NCBI RefSeq assembly: GCF_004768785.1
Contig: NZ_SRMQ01000001.1
Span: forward strand, 310,001 to 374,000
Direction: 5' to 3'
Source of the DNA: Caproiciproducens galactitolivorans
GTDB lineage: Bacteria > Bacillota > Clostridia > Oscillospirales > Acutalibacteraceae
Length of the DNA stretch: 64,000 bases
Shown piece after piece: positions 26,320 to 35,709 of the stretch (positions are counted from its first letter, which is position 1; each line of letters opens with the position of its first letter). Under the pieces are notes generated by a model, which saw nothing but the letters and a program-made list of their open reading frames with translations, was not told the origin of the DNA and did not search any database. Position numbers and translations under genes: made by a program.

Positions 26320-27510
26320 TTAAGCAAATTTCTTTTGCCCTTTGACAATTTCCTCCCAAAGAGGAGACATGGAGCGAAGGCGCTCAATAATTGGAGGGAG
26401 AACCTCGAGAATATAATCGATGTCTTCCTCGGTGTTTTGATCGCTGAGGGTAATCCTGAGCGACCCGTGGGCGATTTCATGCGGAAGGCCAATTGCGAGC
26501 AGCACATGGCTTGGGTCAAGCGAGCCGGAGGTGCAGGCGGAACCGGAAGATACGCAGATGCCCTGCAGGTCGAGGCTGAGCAGCAGGGACTCACCCTCTA
26601 TGCCTTCGAAGCACATATTCACATTACCGGGTAGGCGCTTTACGCGATCACCGTTGACGCGGGAGCGTTCGATTTTCAGTAATCCGTCGATCAGCCTGTC
26701 CCGCATCTTTGAGAGGCGTTGCGCATTTGCGTCGATATTTTTGCAGGCTTCTTCAAGCGCAACGCTCATTCCTACAATGCTTGCGACGTTTTCCGTGCCT
26801 GCTCTGCGCCCGCGTTCCTGCGCGCCGCCGTCAATCAGATTCGGGCAACGGATGCCGCTGCGGATATAGATTGCTCCAATGCCCTTGGGACCGTGGAATT
26901 TATGTGCGGAAAGAGAAAGAATATCAATGTTCTGCTCTTTTACATTGATGTGAACATGACCGACGGCCTGAACCGCATCGGTGTGGAAAATAACGCCGTG
27001 CTTTTTGCAGATCGCTCCGATTTCCGGGATAGGCTGAATCGTTCCGATTTCGTTATTCGCGTACATAATCGTGACGAGGGCGGTATCTTCACGGATGGCT
27101 GCTTCCAGCTCCTCTGGCCTTACCAAGCCGTTTTCATGCACGTCGAGGTAAGTAACTTCAAAACCTTCCCTTTCTAGTGCTTCACAGGAATGTAAAACAG
27201 CGTGGTGCTCAAATTTTGAAGTGATAATATGCTTTTTGCCCTTTTTGGACTGCTCGTGGGCTACGCCTTTGATTGCCCAGTTGTCCCCTTCACTTCCGCC
27301 GGAAGTAAAGTAAATTTCGTTGGGTTTCGCGCCAAGGCATTGCGCGACTTTCTCACGTGCGAGTTCAAGCGGTTTTTTGGCTGCCCGGCCAACCGAATAA
27401 AGACTGGAAGGGTTTCCATAATATTGCGTATAGAAAGGCTCCATCGCCTCTAAAACGGCTTTTGAGACAGGCGTGGTCGCGGCGTTGTCCGCGTATACAA
27501 AACGTCCCAA
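26320..27510 (-). CDS. nifS: Cysteine desulfurase NifS/IscS
   Basis: A PLP-dependent enzyme converting cysteine to alanine and a protein persulfide for Fe-S assembly. It begins [19 protein letters not shown], has the PLP lysine in [12 protein letters not shown], and the catalytic cysteine in [10 protein letters not shown]. About 396 residues. The start is placed at TTG 27510 because AAGGTGAT lies 6 bases upstream; a GTG at 27519 lies inside this site. The scaffold nifU is downstream in the same transcript. Confidence 0.95.
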   Translation of the reverse strand: MGRFVYADNAATTPVSKAVLEAMEPFYTQYYGNPSSLYSVGRAAKKPLELAREKVAQCLGAKPNEIYFTSGGSEGDNWAIKGVAHEQSKKGKKHIITSKFEHHAVLHSCEALEREGFEVTYLDVHENGLVRPEELEAAIREDTALVTIMYANNEIGTIQPIPEIGAICKKHGVIFHTDAVQAVGHVHINVKEQNIDILSLSAHKFHGPKGIGAIYIRSGIRCPNLIDGGAQERGRRAGTENVASIVGMSVALEEACKNIDANAQRLSKMRDRLIDGLLKIERSRVNGDRVKRLPGNVNMCFEGIEGESLLLSLDLQGICVSSGSACTSGSLDPSHVLLAIGLPHEIAHGSLRITLSDQNTEEDIDYILEVLPPIIERLRSMSPLWEEIVKGQKKFA

Positions 27511-27558
27511 TGTTATCACCTTAACTTATCTTGAAATTACAGATTTTCTGCGATTTAT

Positions 27559-27587
27559 AATATACACCTTTTTGGTATATGTTTCAA
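27559..27587 (-). promoter_or_regulatory. nifS-nifU promoter with Rrf2-type operator candidate
   Basis: On the minus strand TTGAAA (27582-27587) and TATATT (27559-27564) are 17 bases apart. Between them lies the near-palindrome ATATACC-AAAAA-GGTGTAT (27562-27580, one mismatch). Palindromes of this shape in front of Fe-S genes are usual for Rrf2-family repressors (IscR/CymR type); which regulator binds is inference. Confidence 0.65.
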
Positions 27588-27602
27588 TAGGCAAACTTCA
27601 AC

Positions 27603-28040
27603 TTACTTAAATTTTTCAATTGCGGCAACGGCAAGGCGGTCGCACCGTTCGTTTTCCGGGTGTCCCACATGCCCTTTCACCCAGTGAATCGTGACATTAT
27701 GCTGCTCTAGAAGCTGTAAAAGGGTCTCCCACAAATCCGCGTTCAGAGCGGGCTTTTTGTCGGCTTTGCGCCAGCCGTTTCTGCGCCAGCTTTGCGCCCA
27801 GCCCTTAGTAATCGCGTCACAGACATATTTTGAGTCGCTGCAAAGCACCACTTCACAGGGCTCTTTTAAAAGACGAAGCGCTTCGATTACACCTCTCAGC
27901 TCCATACGGTTGTTGGTTGTGTTTGTTTCGCCGCCGCTGATTTCTTTTTCAACGCCGTTATAGCGAAGGATTGCGCCGAAACCGCCGGGACCCGGATTCC
28001 CGCTGCATGCGCCGTCGGTGAATATTTCTACGTGCTTCAT
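27603..28040 (-). CDS. rnhA: Ribonuclease HI
   Basis: Degrades RNA in RNA-DNA hybrids. The four carboxylates are visible in [32 protein letters not shown] and ERCDRLA, and the basic handle [14 protein letters not shown] is present. The start is ATG 28040, just behind AAGGGTGAT, giving 145 residues; the frame continues upstream but would run into the promoter. The gene is transcribed towards nifS but has its own promoter. Confidence 0.95.
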   Translation of the reverse strand: MKHVEIFTDGACSGNPGPGGFGAILRYNGVEKEISGGETNTTNNRMELRGVIEALRLLKEPCEVVLCSDSKYVCDAITKGWAQSWRRNGWRKADKKPALNADLWETLLQLLEQHNVTIHWVKGHVGHPENERCDRLAVAAIEKFK

Positions 28041-28077
28041 TTTTATCACCCTTAATTTTTCCAAACTTATAACTTTT

Positions 28078-28106
28078 ATTATAGCATGAGCGCTTTTTAC
28101 AAACAA
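28078..28106 (-). promoter_or_regulatory. rnhA promoter
   Basis: On the minus strand TTGTTT (28101-28106) and TATAAT (28078-28083) are separated by 17 bases, and a TG-like dinucleotide precedes the -10. The predicted start of transcription is about 30 bases before the rnhA ATG. Confidence 0.7.
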
Positions 28107-28170
28107 TGCAAATTTTGTTTACGTAGGTCTTTTCGGGCAATAATATATTTGCCGGGGAAGGCACGGTATC

Positions 28171-28199
28171 TTGACAGTAGTTGTGAATCAAGGTACAAT
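28171..28199 (+). promoter_or_regulatory. Promoter of the RNase J-gdpP-rplI-dnaB group
   Basis: TTGACA (28171-28176), a 17-base spacer and TACAAT (28194-28199) form an almost perfect sigma-A promoter. The leader to the RNase J start at 28434 is about 228 bases. Together with the divergent rnhA promoter it fills the 392-base gap 28041-28433. Confidence 0.85.
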
Positions 28200-28262
28200 G
28201 GTGGTAATATTTGTGTCCGGATTTTTTTAAAAGCATTATATTTAGACATAAAATATACTTTG

Positions 28263-28296
28263 AACCGCAAATTATGCGGTTTCCTTTTGTCTTTTT
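28263..28296 (+). promoter_or_regulatory. Attenuator-like hairpin in the RNase J leader
   Basis: AACCGCA-AATTA-TGCGGTT (28263-28281) is followed by the interrupted T tract TCCTTTTGTCTTTTT. It lies 60-90 bases after the predicted transcription start, so it could end part of the transcripts as a short RNA. A second hairpin of 9 bp (28367-28391) follows before the ribosome site. Regulation is inference. Confidence 0.45.
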
Positions 28297-28433
28297 GCAG
28301 CTGCCCGTGTAGTGCGAAAGGATAATGCAGCGATTTTACGACAATTTTATATGGATACGCCTATGCCCGCTTCGGCACCGTTTGCCGGCGGACTTTATTG
28401 GTTGTACCCTAATTAATAATGGAGGTTTATTAC

Positions 28434-30494
28434 GTGACAGAAAAAAATCAAACAAAGTCCGCAGATTCCGAAAATTCAGGGAAGCTGCAAGTTGGCGCGA
28501 TTGGAGAAGGCCACTCAACGCTTTATCAAAAGGTGGTGCTTCCCGTGGCACAGGGGCATAGAACGGAAACGGCAGAGGACAACAAAGCGCCAAAACCTGC
28601 GGAACAGGCAACGGAAGGCAGTGCCGCAGCTGTGGACGAACCGGCATCCCCGGCAAAACAGCACAAATCGCGGCGTCAGTCGCAAAAAAAGGCGCAGCAG
28701 TCAAAAGCCCCGCAAGTAATGGCGCAGTTGAGCAAGGCGAAATCTTCAAAATCGGCAGATCAGCCCGGGCAGCCGAAGCAGACGCGTGCAAAACGGCAAA
28801 CACAGCGCCAACAGAGCAAACGCGGCAAACAGCAGAAACCATCGATCCGGGTTTATTTTTTGGGCGGCTTGAACGAGATCGGAAAAAACTTTACGCTGTT
28901 TGAATGTGAAAACGATATGGTTATTGTGGACTGCGGCATGGCATTCCCCGACGGCGATATGCTCGGGGTTGATCTGGTTCTGCCGGATTTCACTTTTGTG
29001 GAGCGCAATGTGGGCAAAATACGCGGCGTTGTGCTGACTCACGGCCACGAGGATCATATCGGTGCAATCCCTTATCTTCTGAAGAAAATTAATGTACCGG
29101 TTTATGGTACGCCGCTGACGCTTGGCCTTGTGGAAGGCAAGCTGAAAGAGCATGGTTTGCATGGAAAAGCAAAAATGCATGTGGTTCGCCCCGGCGGGCA
29201 GGTGAAGCTAGGCTGCCTGAATGTGGAGTTTATCCACGTAAACCATTCCATACCAGACTCTGTCGGACTTGCCATCCATTCTCCGGCAGGTACGGTTATT
29301 CATACCGGTGACTTTAAAATCGACTGTACGCCCGCACAGGGGGAAATGATTGACCTATCCCGCTTTGCCCAGTTGGGGCAGGAGGGCGTTCTTGCCCTGC
29401 TTGCGGATTCCACCAATGCGGAGCGGCCGGGCTATACGATGACCGAAAGCAAAGTCAATGATTCCTTTGAGCGCCTTTTTAAACGGGCGGAGAACAGCAG
29501 AATCATTATAGCAACATTTGCTTCCAATATCAGCCGCGTGCAGCAGATTATTAACTGCGCGGTGAAATACGGGCGGAAGGTTGCGCTTTCAGGCCGCAGC
29601 ATGATCAACGTGATGGGTATCGGCGTGGAGATGGGCTATCTGGATGTCCCGGACGGCGTTTTAATCGATCTGGATCTCATTAACCGTTATCCGAAGGAAA
29701 AGGTTGTTTTGGTTACAACGGGTAGCCAGGGTGAGCCGATGAGCGCCCTGACGCGCATGGCGTTTGCCGACCATCGCAAGGTGGAGGTAGGCCCAGGCGA
29801 TTTCATAATTATTTCGGCAAGACCGATTCCGGGCAACGAAAAAACGGTCGGAACGGTAATCGACGAGCTGATGAAACGCGGCTGCGAAGTTGTGTATGAA
29901 TCCATGTACGAAGTGCATGTTTCCGGCCATGCCTGCCAGGAAGAATTGAAACTTATGCAGGGAATTACGAAACCGAAGTATGTTATCCCTGTCCACGGCG
30001 AGCAGAAACACCTGCGCAAGCACGCCAGACTGGCCTATGCGATGGGCAAAACAGACTCGGAAGTGTATATCGGCGATATCGGAGACGTATTGGAACTGAA
30101 TCAGGATTATATGAAAAAGCTTCCTTCTGTTCCTGCCGGCCGTGTGCTGGTGGATGGCCTTGGAGTCGGAGATGTGGGCAGCATTGTCCTTCGGGACCGC
30201 AAGCACCTTGCGGAGGACGGGTTGATTGTCGTGGTTTGTACCATTGCGCAGGAGGACGGGCATGTTATTTCCGGCCCGGACGTGGTTTCGCGCGGATTTG
30301 TCTATGTACGTGAATCGGAGCCGCTGATGGATGAAGCGAAGGAACTTGTTAACGCTGTTCTGGAAAATTGTGCAGACAACAATGTGCATGACTGGGGAAC
30401 GCTGAAAACAAGAATTAAAGACGAGCTTTCCCGCATGCTTTATGACCGGACAAAGCGTAATCCGATGATTCTGCCGATCATAATGGAAGTTTAA
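28434..30494 (+). CDS. rnj: Ribonuclease J
   Basis: A metallo-beta-lactamase/beta-CASP ribonuclease with 5'-3' exo- and endonuclease activity in RNA turnover. The zinc motif HGHEDH (LTHGHEDHIGAIPYLL), GDFKIDCTP and the C-terminal HVSGHACQEELK are visible. The GTG at 28434 lies 7 bases behind GGAGGT. The 686-residue product has a roughly 135-residue extension, rich in K, Q, A and S and probably disordered, before the catalytic core starts at IRVYFLGGLNEIG. RNase J is normally about 555 residues, so the extension explains the size. Confidence 0.94.
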   Translation: MTEKNQTKSADSENSGKLQVGAIGEGHSTLYQKVVLPVAQGHRTETAEDNKAPKPAEQATEGSAAAVDEPASPAKQHKSRRQSQKKAQQSKAPQVMAQLSKAKSSKSADQPGQPKQTRAKRQTQRQQSKRGKQQKPSIRVYFLGGLNEIGKNFTLFECENDMVIVDCGMAFPDGDMLGVDLVLPDFTFVERNVGKIRGVVLTHGHEDHIGAIPYLLKKINVPVYGTPLTLGLVEGKLKEHGLHGKAKMHVVRPGGQVKLGCLNVEFIHVNHSIPDSVGLAIHSPAGTVIHTGDFKIDCTPAQGEMIDLSRFAQLGQEGVLALLADSTNAERPGYTMTESKVNDSFERLFKRAENSRIIIATFASNISRVQQIINCAVKYGRKVALSGRSMINVMGIGVEMGYLDVPDGVLIDLDLINRYPKEKVVLVTTGSQGEPMSALTRMAFADHRKVEVGPGDFIIISARPIPGNEKTVGTVIDELMKRGCEVVYESMYEVHVSGHACQEELKLMQGITKPKYVIPVHGEQKHLRKHARLAYAMGKTDSEVYIGDIGDVLELNQDYMKKLPSVPAGRVLVDGLGVGDVGSIVLRDRKHLAEDGLIVVVCTIAQEDGHVISGPDVVSRGFVYVRESEPLMDEAKELVNAVLENCADNNVHDWGTLKTRIKDELSRMLYDRTKRNPMILPIIMEV

Positions 30495-30514
30495 GCACCA
30501 AAGGGGTAATTGTT

Positions 30515-32470
30515 TTGAAAAGAAGAGTATGGGTATCATCACCGGTATTCTTTGTAATCACCGCTGTTATGCTCATCATGGCCTGTATCAGCTATTTTTA
30601 CAATCCGATTTTGTCTTACGCTGAAATGGCGCTTGCGGTCTGTTCCGTCGTTGCGGTCATCCTTTTGACGGAACAGTTCAAGGCGCATGTTGCTACCGCA
30701 GTAAAAAGCGCCCAGAAAATCCTTTCCGGGGATGAATACCGCGCGTTAATGGATTTCACCATGCCGGTGGCGGTGGTGGGAGAAGCGGGCGATATCATCT
30801 GGGTAAACAGCGCCTTTACCGCTAAAGTCGGAGGAAAGCATGAATGCAGGGGAGAAAATATTTTAAAATTCATTTACCCCAAAACCGTTAATCAGATCAT
30901 GGGCAACAGCGGCACAGATATTACTGTCGGCGACCGGGATTTTACGGTCTTTGCCGCAAAAACCGAATACGGAAGTATTCTGTATTTTATTGATGACACG
31001 TATTACAAGGAAATCAACCGCGAATATATTGAACAGCGGCCGGTCGTTATGATCGCCTGCTTCGACAATCGGGAGGAGCTTGCTCGCGATTCCAGCGGAA
31101 GCGAAGACACCCGCATTGCCTCGGAGGTTGAAAGCGCCCTGATCAATTGGGCGCAGAATATGAACGGTTTCTTTAAAAAGCTGAGCGGCGCACGGTATCT
31201 TATTCTGGCAGATGAAGCCCATTTGCGGGAAGCGATGGGCAAACGCTTTGAAATTCTGGATACGATTCGCGGTATTAAAGCCGGGGAGCGCCGTAGTGCC
31301 ACAATTTCCATTGGCGTCGGGCGCGGAGCCGATTCCTTGATGGAAGCAGAGGAATGGGCGCGCAAAGCGCTTGATATGGCGCTGGGACGCGGCGGGGATC
31401 AGGTAGCCGTCAAACAAAAGGACGATACATATGAGTTCTTTGGCGGCCTTTCCAAAGGAGTTGAAAAGCGCGACAAGGTGCGTACCCGCGTTATTGCCGC
31501 TACTCTTTCCGATCACATCAAAAACAGCGACAATGTTTTGATCATGGGGCATAAATATTCCGATTTGGACAGCGTGGGCGCGGCCGTTGGGCTTTGGAGC
31601 GCAGTAACGAAATCGCTGAAGAAGCCGGCTTTTGTGGTTTTAAACCGTTCCCAGACCCTTGCGTCGCCGCTTGTAGCATCAATGGACGCCACCGGGCAGG
31701 ATGTCTTTCGCTCCCCGATGGACGCCATGGCTCTTGTAAACCCAAAAACCATGCTGATCGTTGTCGATACGCATTCGCAGGATTTTGTGGAAAGCGCGGA
31801 GCTTTTAAACGCGATCCCGCGGGTGGTGGTTATTGATCATCACCGGATGATGGTGAAGCATGTTGAAAATGCGCTCGTCTTTTACCATGAGCCCTATGCA
31901 AGCTCCACTTCGGAAATGGTTGCGGAGCTTGTGCAGTATATCGGCGACAATACGCTGGGTCAGACGGAGGCCGAAGGGCTTTTGTCGGGCATTATGCTGG
32001 ACACCAAGAATTTCGTTCTGAAAACCGGTGTCCGCACGTTTGAAGCGGCCGCGTATCTGCGCCGGCGCGGCGCAGATACGGTGGAAGTAAAGCGAATGTT
32101 TTCCGACACAATTGATACTTATAAGGCAAAATATCAGATTGTTTCCGGCGCGGAGATTTTGAACGAGTGCGCGATAGCCTCCGCCGACCGGGAATTTCCG
32201 GATATCCGCATCACATCGGCGCAGGCGGCGGACGAGCTTTTATCCATTCAGGGGGTAAATGCGTCGTTTGTCCTTTTCCCGACCGGAAACGTTGTGAATG
32301 TTTCCGCCCGGTCGCTGGGCGAAATCAACGTTCAGCTCATTATGGAAGCGCTGGGCGGCGGGGGCCATCTTACAATGGCGGGCGCGCAGCTTTCCGGCAT
32401 GACGGTTCAGCAGGCCCGTGAAAAGCTGATTTCCGTGATTCAGGACACCATGGCAAAAGCAGTTCAATAA
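30515..32470 (+). CDS. gdpP: c-di-AMP phosphodiesterase GdpP (DHH family)
   Basis: A membrane-bound hydrolase of the second messenger c-di-AMP. Two N-terminal membrane helices (residues about 9-27 and 32-50) are followed by a PAS-like region, a degenerate GGDEF domain and a DHH-DHHA1 phosphodiesterase module. The DHH motifs are visible as GHKYSDLDSVGAA, VVDTHSQ and VIDHHRM, and DHHA1 as GGGGHLTMAGA. Length 651 is typical. TTG start at 30515, directly before rplI as in many Firmicutes. Confidence 0.95.
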   Translation: MKRRVWVSSPVFFVITAVMLIMACISYFYNPILSYAEMALAVCSVVAVILLTEQFKAHVATAVKSAQKILSGDEYRALMDFTMPVAVVGEAGDIIWVNSAFTAKVGGKHECRGENILKFIYPKTVNQIMGNSGTDITVGDRDFTVFAAKTEYGSILYFIDDTYYKEINREYIEQRPVVMIACFDNREELARDSSGSEDTRIASEVESALINWAQNMNGFFKKLSGARYLILADEAHLREAMGKRFEILDTIRGIKAGERRSATISIGVGRGADSLMEAEEWARKALDMALGRGGDQVAVKQKDDTYEFFGGLSKGVEKRDKVRTRVIAATLSDHIKNSDNVLIMGHKYSDLDSVGAAVGLWSAVTKSLKKPAFVVLNRSQTLASPLVASMDATGQDVFRSPMDAMALVNPKTMLIVVDTHSQDFVESAELLNAIPRVVVIDHHRMMVKHVENALVFYHEPYASSTSEMVAELVQYIGDNTLGQTEAEGLLSGIMLDTKNFVLKTGVRTFEAAAYLRRRGADTVEVKRMFSDTIDTYKAKYQIVSGAEILNECAIASADREFPDIRITSAQAADELLSIQGVNASFVLFPTGNVVNVSARSLGEINVQLIMEALGGGGHLTMAGAQLSGMTVQQAREKLISVIQDTMAKAVQ

Positions 32471-32489
32471 TATAGTGGAGGGAATAGAA

Positions 32490-32939
32490 ATGAAAGTCGT
32501 ATTGCTGGAAGATATTAAAGGAAGCGGGAAAAAAGGCGAGTTGATCAATGTCAGCGACGGTTACGCCCGGAATTACCTTTTCCCGCGGAAGCTTGCGAAA
32601 GAAGCGAATGCGCAGGCGTTAAACGAGTTGAAAAACGCGGAGGCGGCCAAAGCCTATAAAATAAAAACCGAAAAAGAAGCCGCGCAGAAGATCGCAGACA
32701 CGATTAACGAAAAAAGCGTGAAGCTGTATGCCAAAGCAGGGCAGGGCGGCCGCTTGTTCGGCTCAGTAACGGCGAAAGAAATCGCAGAGGAATTGAAACG
32801 CCAGTATGGAGTGGACATTGACAAGCGTAAAATTGTGATGGACGGCGATATCAAGGCCTTTGGAACCTATGAATGCGAAGTAAAGCTGTATAACGGAATT
32901 ACAGCTAAGATCTTCGCCGTTGTCGGTGAAAAAGAGTAA
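32490..32939 (+). CDS. rplI: 50S ribosomal protein L9
   Basis: The N-terminal signature MKVVLLEDIKGSGKKGELIN and VSDGYARNYLFPRKLA are unmistakable, and a long connecting helix and C-terminal domain follow. 149 residues, the usual length. The ATG at 32490 has GGAGGGA upstream; the frame continues upstream only as read-through. It lies in the conserved gdpP-rplI-dnaB cluster. Confidence 0.98.
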   Translation: MKVVLLEDIKGSGKKGELINVSDGYARNYLFPRKLAKEANAQALNELKNAEAAKAYKIKTEKEAAQKIADTINEKSVKLYAKAGQGGRLFGSVTAKEIAEELKRQYGVDIDKRKIVMDGDIKAFGTYECEVKLYNGITAKIFAVVGEKE

Positions 32940-32969
32940 GTTTTAACATAGCGAGAGGAGGGAACAGGC

Positions 32970-34334
32970 ATGAGTGAGACGGCAATAGGCGGATACAGTG
33001 CCTTGAATCTTCCTTTCAGCCCGGAGGCGGAACAATCCGTTTTAGGCGCTGTGCTTCTGGATTCTTCCTGTTTTGACCGTGTAGCGGAAATTCTGCCGCG
33101 TCCGGAATATTTTTATCAGACCAATAACAGCTTGATTTACGGCACGATGCTGGAGATGTTCACGGCGGGACAGCCGGTGGACTTTGTTACCGTTCTGGAG
33201 AAACTGAAGGAAAACGCAAGTTTTGATGAAGCGGCCGGGAAGACGTACCTGCTTCAGCTTGCACAAATTGTACCGTCTATTTCCAATGTGGAATCCTATG
33301 CGCGTATCGTGCGGGATAAATACGATATACGTACCTTAATCACCACCTCGCGCGATATCATTGAGGAAGCGTCGGAGGGGACGGTGGATGCCGCTACCCT
33401 TCTGGATTCCGCGGAGCAGCGGATTTTTGATATCCGCCGCGGGAAAAATATGCAGGGGTTGCAGCGTATTGACGAAATCATTGTGCAGACCTTTGACCGG
33501 CTGGATCTGTTGAATTCCCCCGACGCTGACCAATACAAGGGTGTGCCGACGGGCATTTCCGAGCTGGATGAAACGATTACTGGCCTGAACCGTTCGGACC
33601 TCATTTTGCTTGGCGCCCGCCCGGGTATGGGAAAAACCAGCTTTGCTTTAAATATTGCCCGGCACGCGGCGGTCAAGGCGAATAAAAAAATCGCCTTTTT
33701 TTCGTTGGAAATGAGCAAGGAACAGCTTGCTTCCCGCCTGCTTTCCACTGAGGCCATGGTTAGCGGTACGAAGCTGCGCACCGGCAAGCTGAGCGAGGAC
33801 GAATGGGTGCGTATTGTAGAAGCCGGTGATATCCTTTCCAAGACCCAAATGTATTTTGACGATAACCCGTCGATTACCGTAGGGGAAATGAAGGCAAAAA
33901 TTCGCCGGCTGAAAGACGTTGACCTGGTGGTGGTGGACTATCTGCAATTAATGAGCTCTGCAGGAAAAGTCGACAACCGTGTACAGGAAATCTCAAAAAT
34001 CACGCGGAATATGAAAATTATGGCAAAGGAGCTGAATGTACCGGTTCTGGTGCTTTCCCAGCTTGCCCGTGACAGCGAAAAGCGTACTAACCACCGTCCG
34101 GTTTTGTCCGATTTGCGTGATTCCGGTTCAATTGAACAGGATGCGGATATCGTATTGTTTTTGTATCGTGAGGATTATTATCAGGACAGCGAAACACCGA
34201 ATGAGAACGCGGACAGGAACAGCGGCGAATGTATCATTGCCAAAAACCGCCATGGCGAAACCAAGACCGTTCCGCTGCACTGGCAGGGCGAATTCATGCG
34301 TTTTACCGCACAGGAGGTAGTCCGCAGTGAATGA
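32970..34334 (+). CDS. dnaB: Replicative DNA helicase DnaB
   Basis: The hexameric 5'-3' helicase of the replication fork. The N-terminal domain begins LPFSPEAEQSVLGAVLLD; Walker A is GARPGMGKTSFAL, and the DnaB motifs VDYLQLM, SQLARDSEKR and the arginine-finger region follow. At 454 residues it is full length with no intein. GAGGAGGGA precedes the ATG. It overlaps the tilS start by 8 bases. Confidence 0.98.
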   Translation: MSETAIGGYSALNLPFSPEAEQSVLGAVLLDSSCFDRVAEILPRPEYFYQTNNSLIYGTMLEMFTAGQPVDFVTVLEKLKENASFDEAAGKTYLLQLAQIVPSISNVESYARIVRDKYDIRTLITTSRDIIEEASEGTVDAATLLDSAEQRIFDIRRGKNMQGLQRIDEIIVQTFDRLDLLNSPDADQYKGVPTGISELDETITGLNRSDLILLGARPGMGKTSFALNIARHAAVKANKKIAFFSLEMSKEQLASRLLSTEAMVSGTKLRTGKLSEDEWVRIVEAGDILSKTQMYFDDNPSITVGEMKAKIRRLKDVDLVVVDYLQLMSSAGKVDNRVQEISKITRNMKIMAKELNVPVLVLSQLARDSEKRTNHRPVLSDLRDSGSIEQDADIVLFLYREDYYQDSETPNENADRNSGECIIAKNRHGETKTVPLHWQGEFMRFTAQEVVRSE

Positions 34335-35697
34335 TCAAATTCAAAGAATACAGAAAAAGATCGAAGGGGCAATCGCCGATTGGAACATGCTCCCGCAGGG
34401 ATGCTCCGTTGTGGTCGGGCTTTCCGGCGGCGCGGATTCCATCGCGCTTGCTCATTTTCTTTTAAATTATGCTGCAAAACATCATATTCCGATTATGGCG
34501 GCACATATTAACCATGGGCTGCGCGGCGTGGAAGCGGACCGCGACGAACGTTTTGTTGCGGACTGGTGCCGGAAAAGCAATATGGAATTGAAGGTACTTC
34601 ATGTGGACGTGCGTGCTTTGGCCGCGGAGAAATCCGAAGGAATAGAGGAGTGCGGTCGAAATGTGCGGTACACTTTTTTTCGGAGCCTTTGTGGAGAAAA
34701 CACGAAAATTGCTACTGCGCACACGCTTTCCGACAGCGCGGAAACCGTCCTTCTCAATTTGGCGAAAGGCACGGGGGCGCGCGGCCTTTGCGGAATCCCT
34801 GCCGTCCGCGGGAATATTATCCGGCCCCTTATTTCTGTTACACGCGAAGAGGTCGAAGCGTACTGCGCTTACTACAATTTGGATTATGTGACGGATAGCA
34901 CCAATTTTTCCGAGGATTATACGCGGAACAAAATCCGTTTAGGGGTCGTTCCGGTTTTGAAGGCGATTAACCCGGCCTTTGAAACAGCGGTTTTCACGAT
35001 GACTTCGCATTTGAAAGAAGACGAAGACTGCCTGTGCTCCATCGCGGAGGAAAAATTAAAAGAGGCAGCTTGCCCCCACGGTTACTGGCTGTCCGTTTTG
35101 AATTCCCTTCCGGATGCGATTCTGAACCGCGCCGTTTCTGTTGCGATAAAGAAGGAAAGTCAGGCACGGCTGGCGGGAGGGCATATCGAAGCGGTTGCAG
35201 GAATTGTGCGTGCCGGTGCAGGATCTGTTACGGTAGCCGGAGGAATACAATGCTTTGCACAGGGCAATACTCTCTTTATTGCCAAATCCGATCAAAAATC
35301 GGCGGATCATCCGTGGTGCGTGCCGCTTAATTTGCCGGAAACCGTTTTGCCGGACGGAAGAAGGTTTACGGTAAGTCGGCTTTCGCGGCCGGAATTCGAA
35401 AAACGCCGTAAAATTAATAATTTGTTATTTAATAATTTCATCAACTATGATACAATAAACTGTACTACCTCGGTTCGAAACAGACGCTGCGGCGATATTT
35501 TCCGCCCATACGGACGCGGGGTTACAAAAAGCCTAAAAAAGCTTTTCAATGAAGCAAAAATTGCGCCAATCCTTCGCGGAAACTTGGCGATGCTTGAAAG
35601 CGGCGGAAAAATTATTTGGATTGAGAATTTTGGTGCCTCGCAGGATGCCTGTGTGGATGAAAATACGCAAAATGTAGCAGAAATTAAAATTATTTAA
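34327..35697 (+). CDS. tilS: tRNA(Ile)-lysidine synthetase TilS
   Basis: Modifies the CAU anticodon of a minor tRNA-Ile to lysidine. The PP-loop motif VVGLSGGADSIALAHFLL is intact, and the NKIRLGVVPVL segment of the N-terminal domain is seen. The C-terminal TilS domain is present (FRPYGRGVTKSLKKLF). 456 residues is usual for the long form. The GTG start at 34327 uses AGGAGGT within the end of dnaB. Confidence 0.94.
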   Translation: MNDQIQRIQKKIEGAIADWNMLPQGCSVVVGLSGGADSIALAHFLLNYAAKHHIPIMAAHINHGLRGVEADRDERFVADWCRKSNMELKVLHVDVRALAAEKSEGIEECGRNVRYTFFRSLCGENTKIATAHTLSDSAETVLLNLAKGTGARGLCGIPAVRGNIIRPLISVTREEVEAYCAYYNLDYVTDSTNFSEDYTRNKIRLGVVPVLKAINPAFETAVFTMTSHLKEDEDCLCSIAEEKLKEAACPHGYWLSVLNSLPDAILNRAVSVAIKKESQARLAGGHIEAVAGIVRAGAGSVTVAGGIQCFAQGNTLFIAKSDQKSADHPWCVPLNLPETVLPDGRRFTVSRLSRPEFEKRRKINNLLFNNFINYDTINCTTSVRNRRCGDIFRPYGRGVTKSLKKLFNEAKIAPILRGNLAMLESGGKIIWIENFGASQDACVDENTQNVAEIKII

Positions 35698-35709
35698 GGA
35701 GTACTAAAC

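Noticed and set aside
29661-30542. 293-codon minus-strand frame opposite the RNase J gene
   Set aside because: No recognisable protein, no ribosome site, fully overlaps conserved catalytic sequence on the plus strand.
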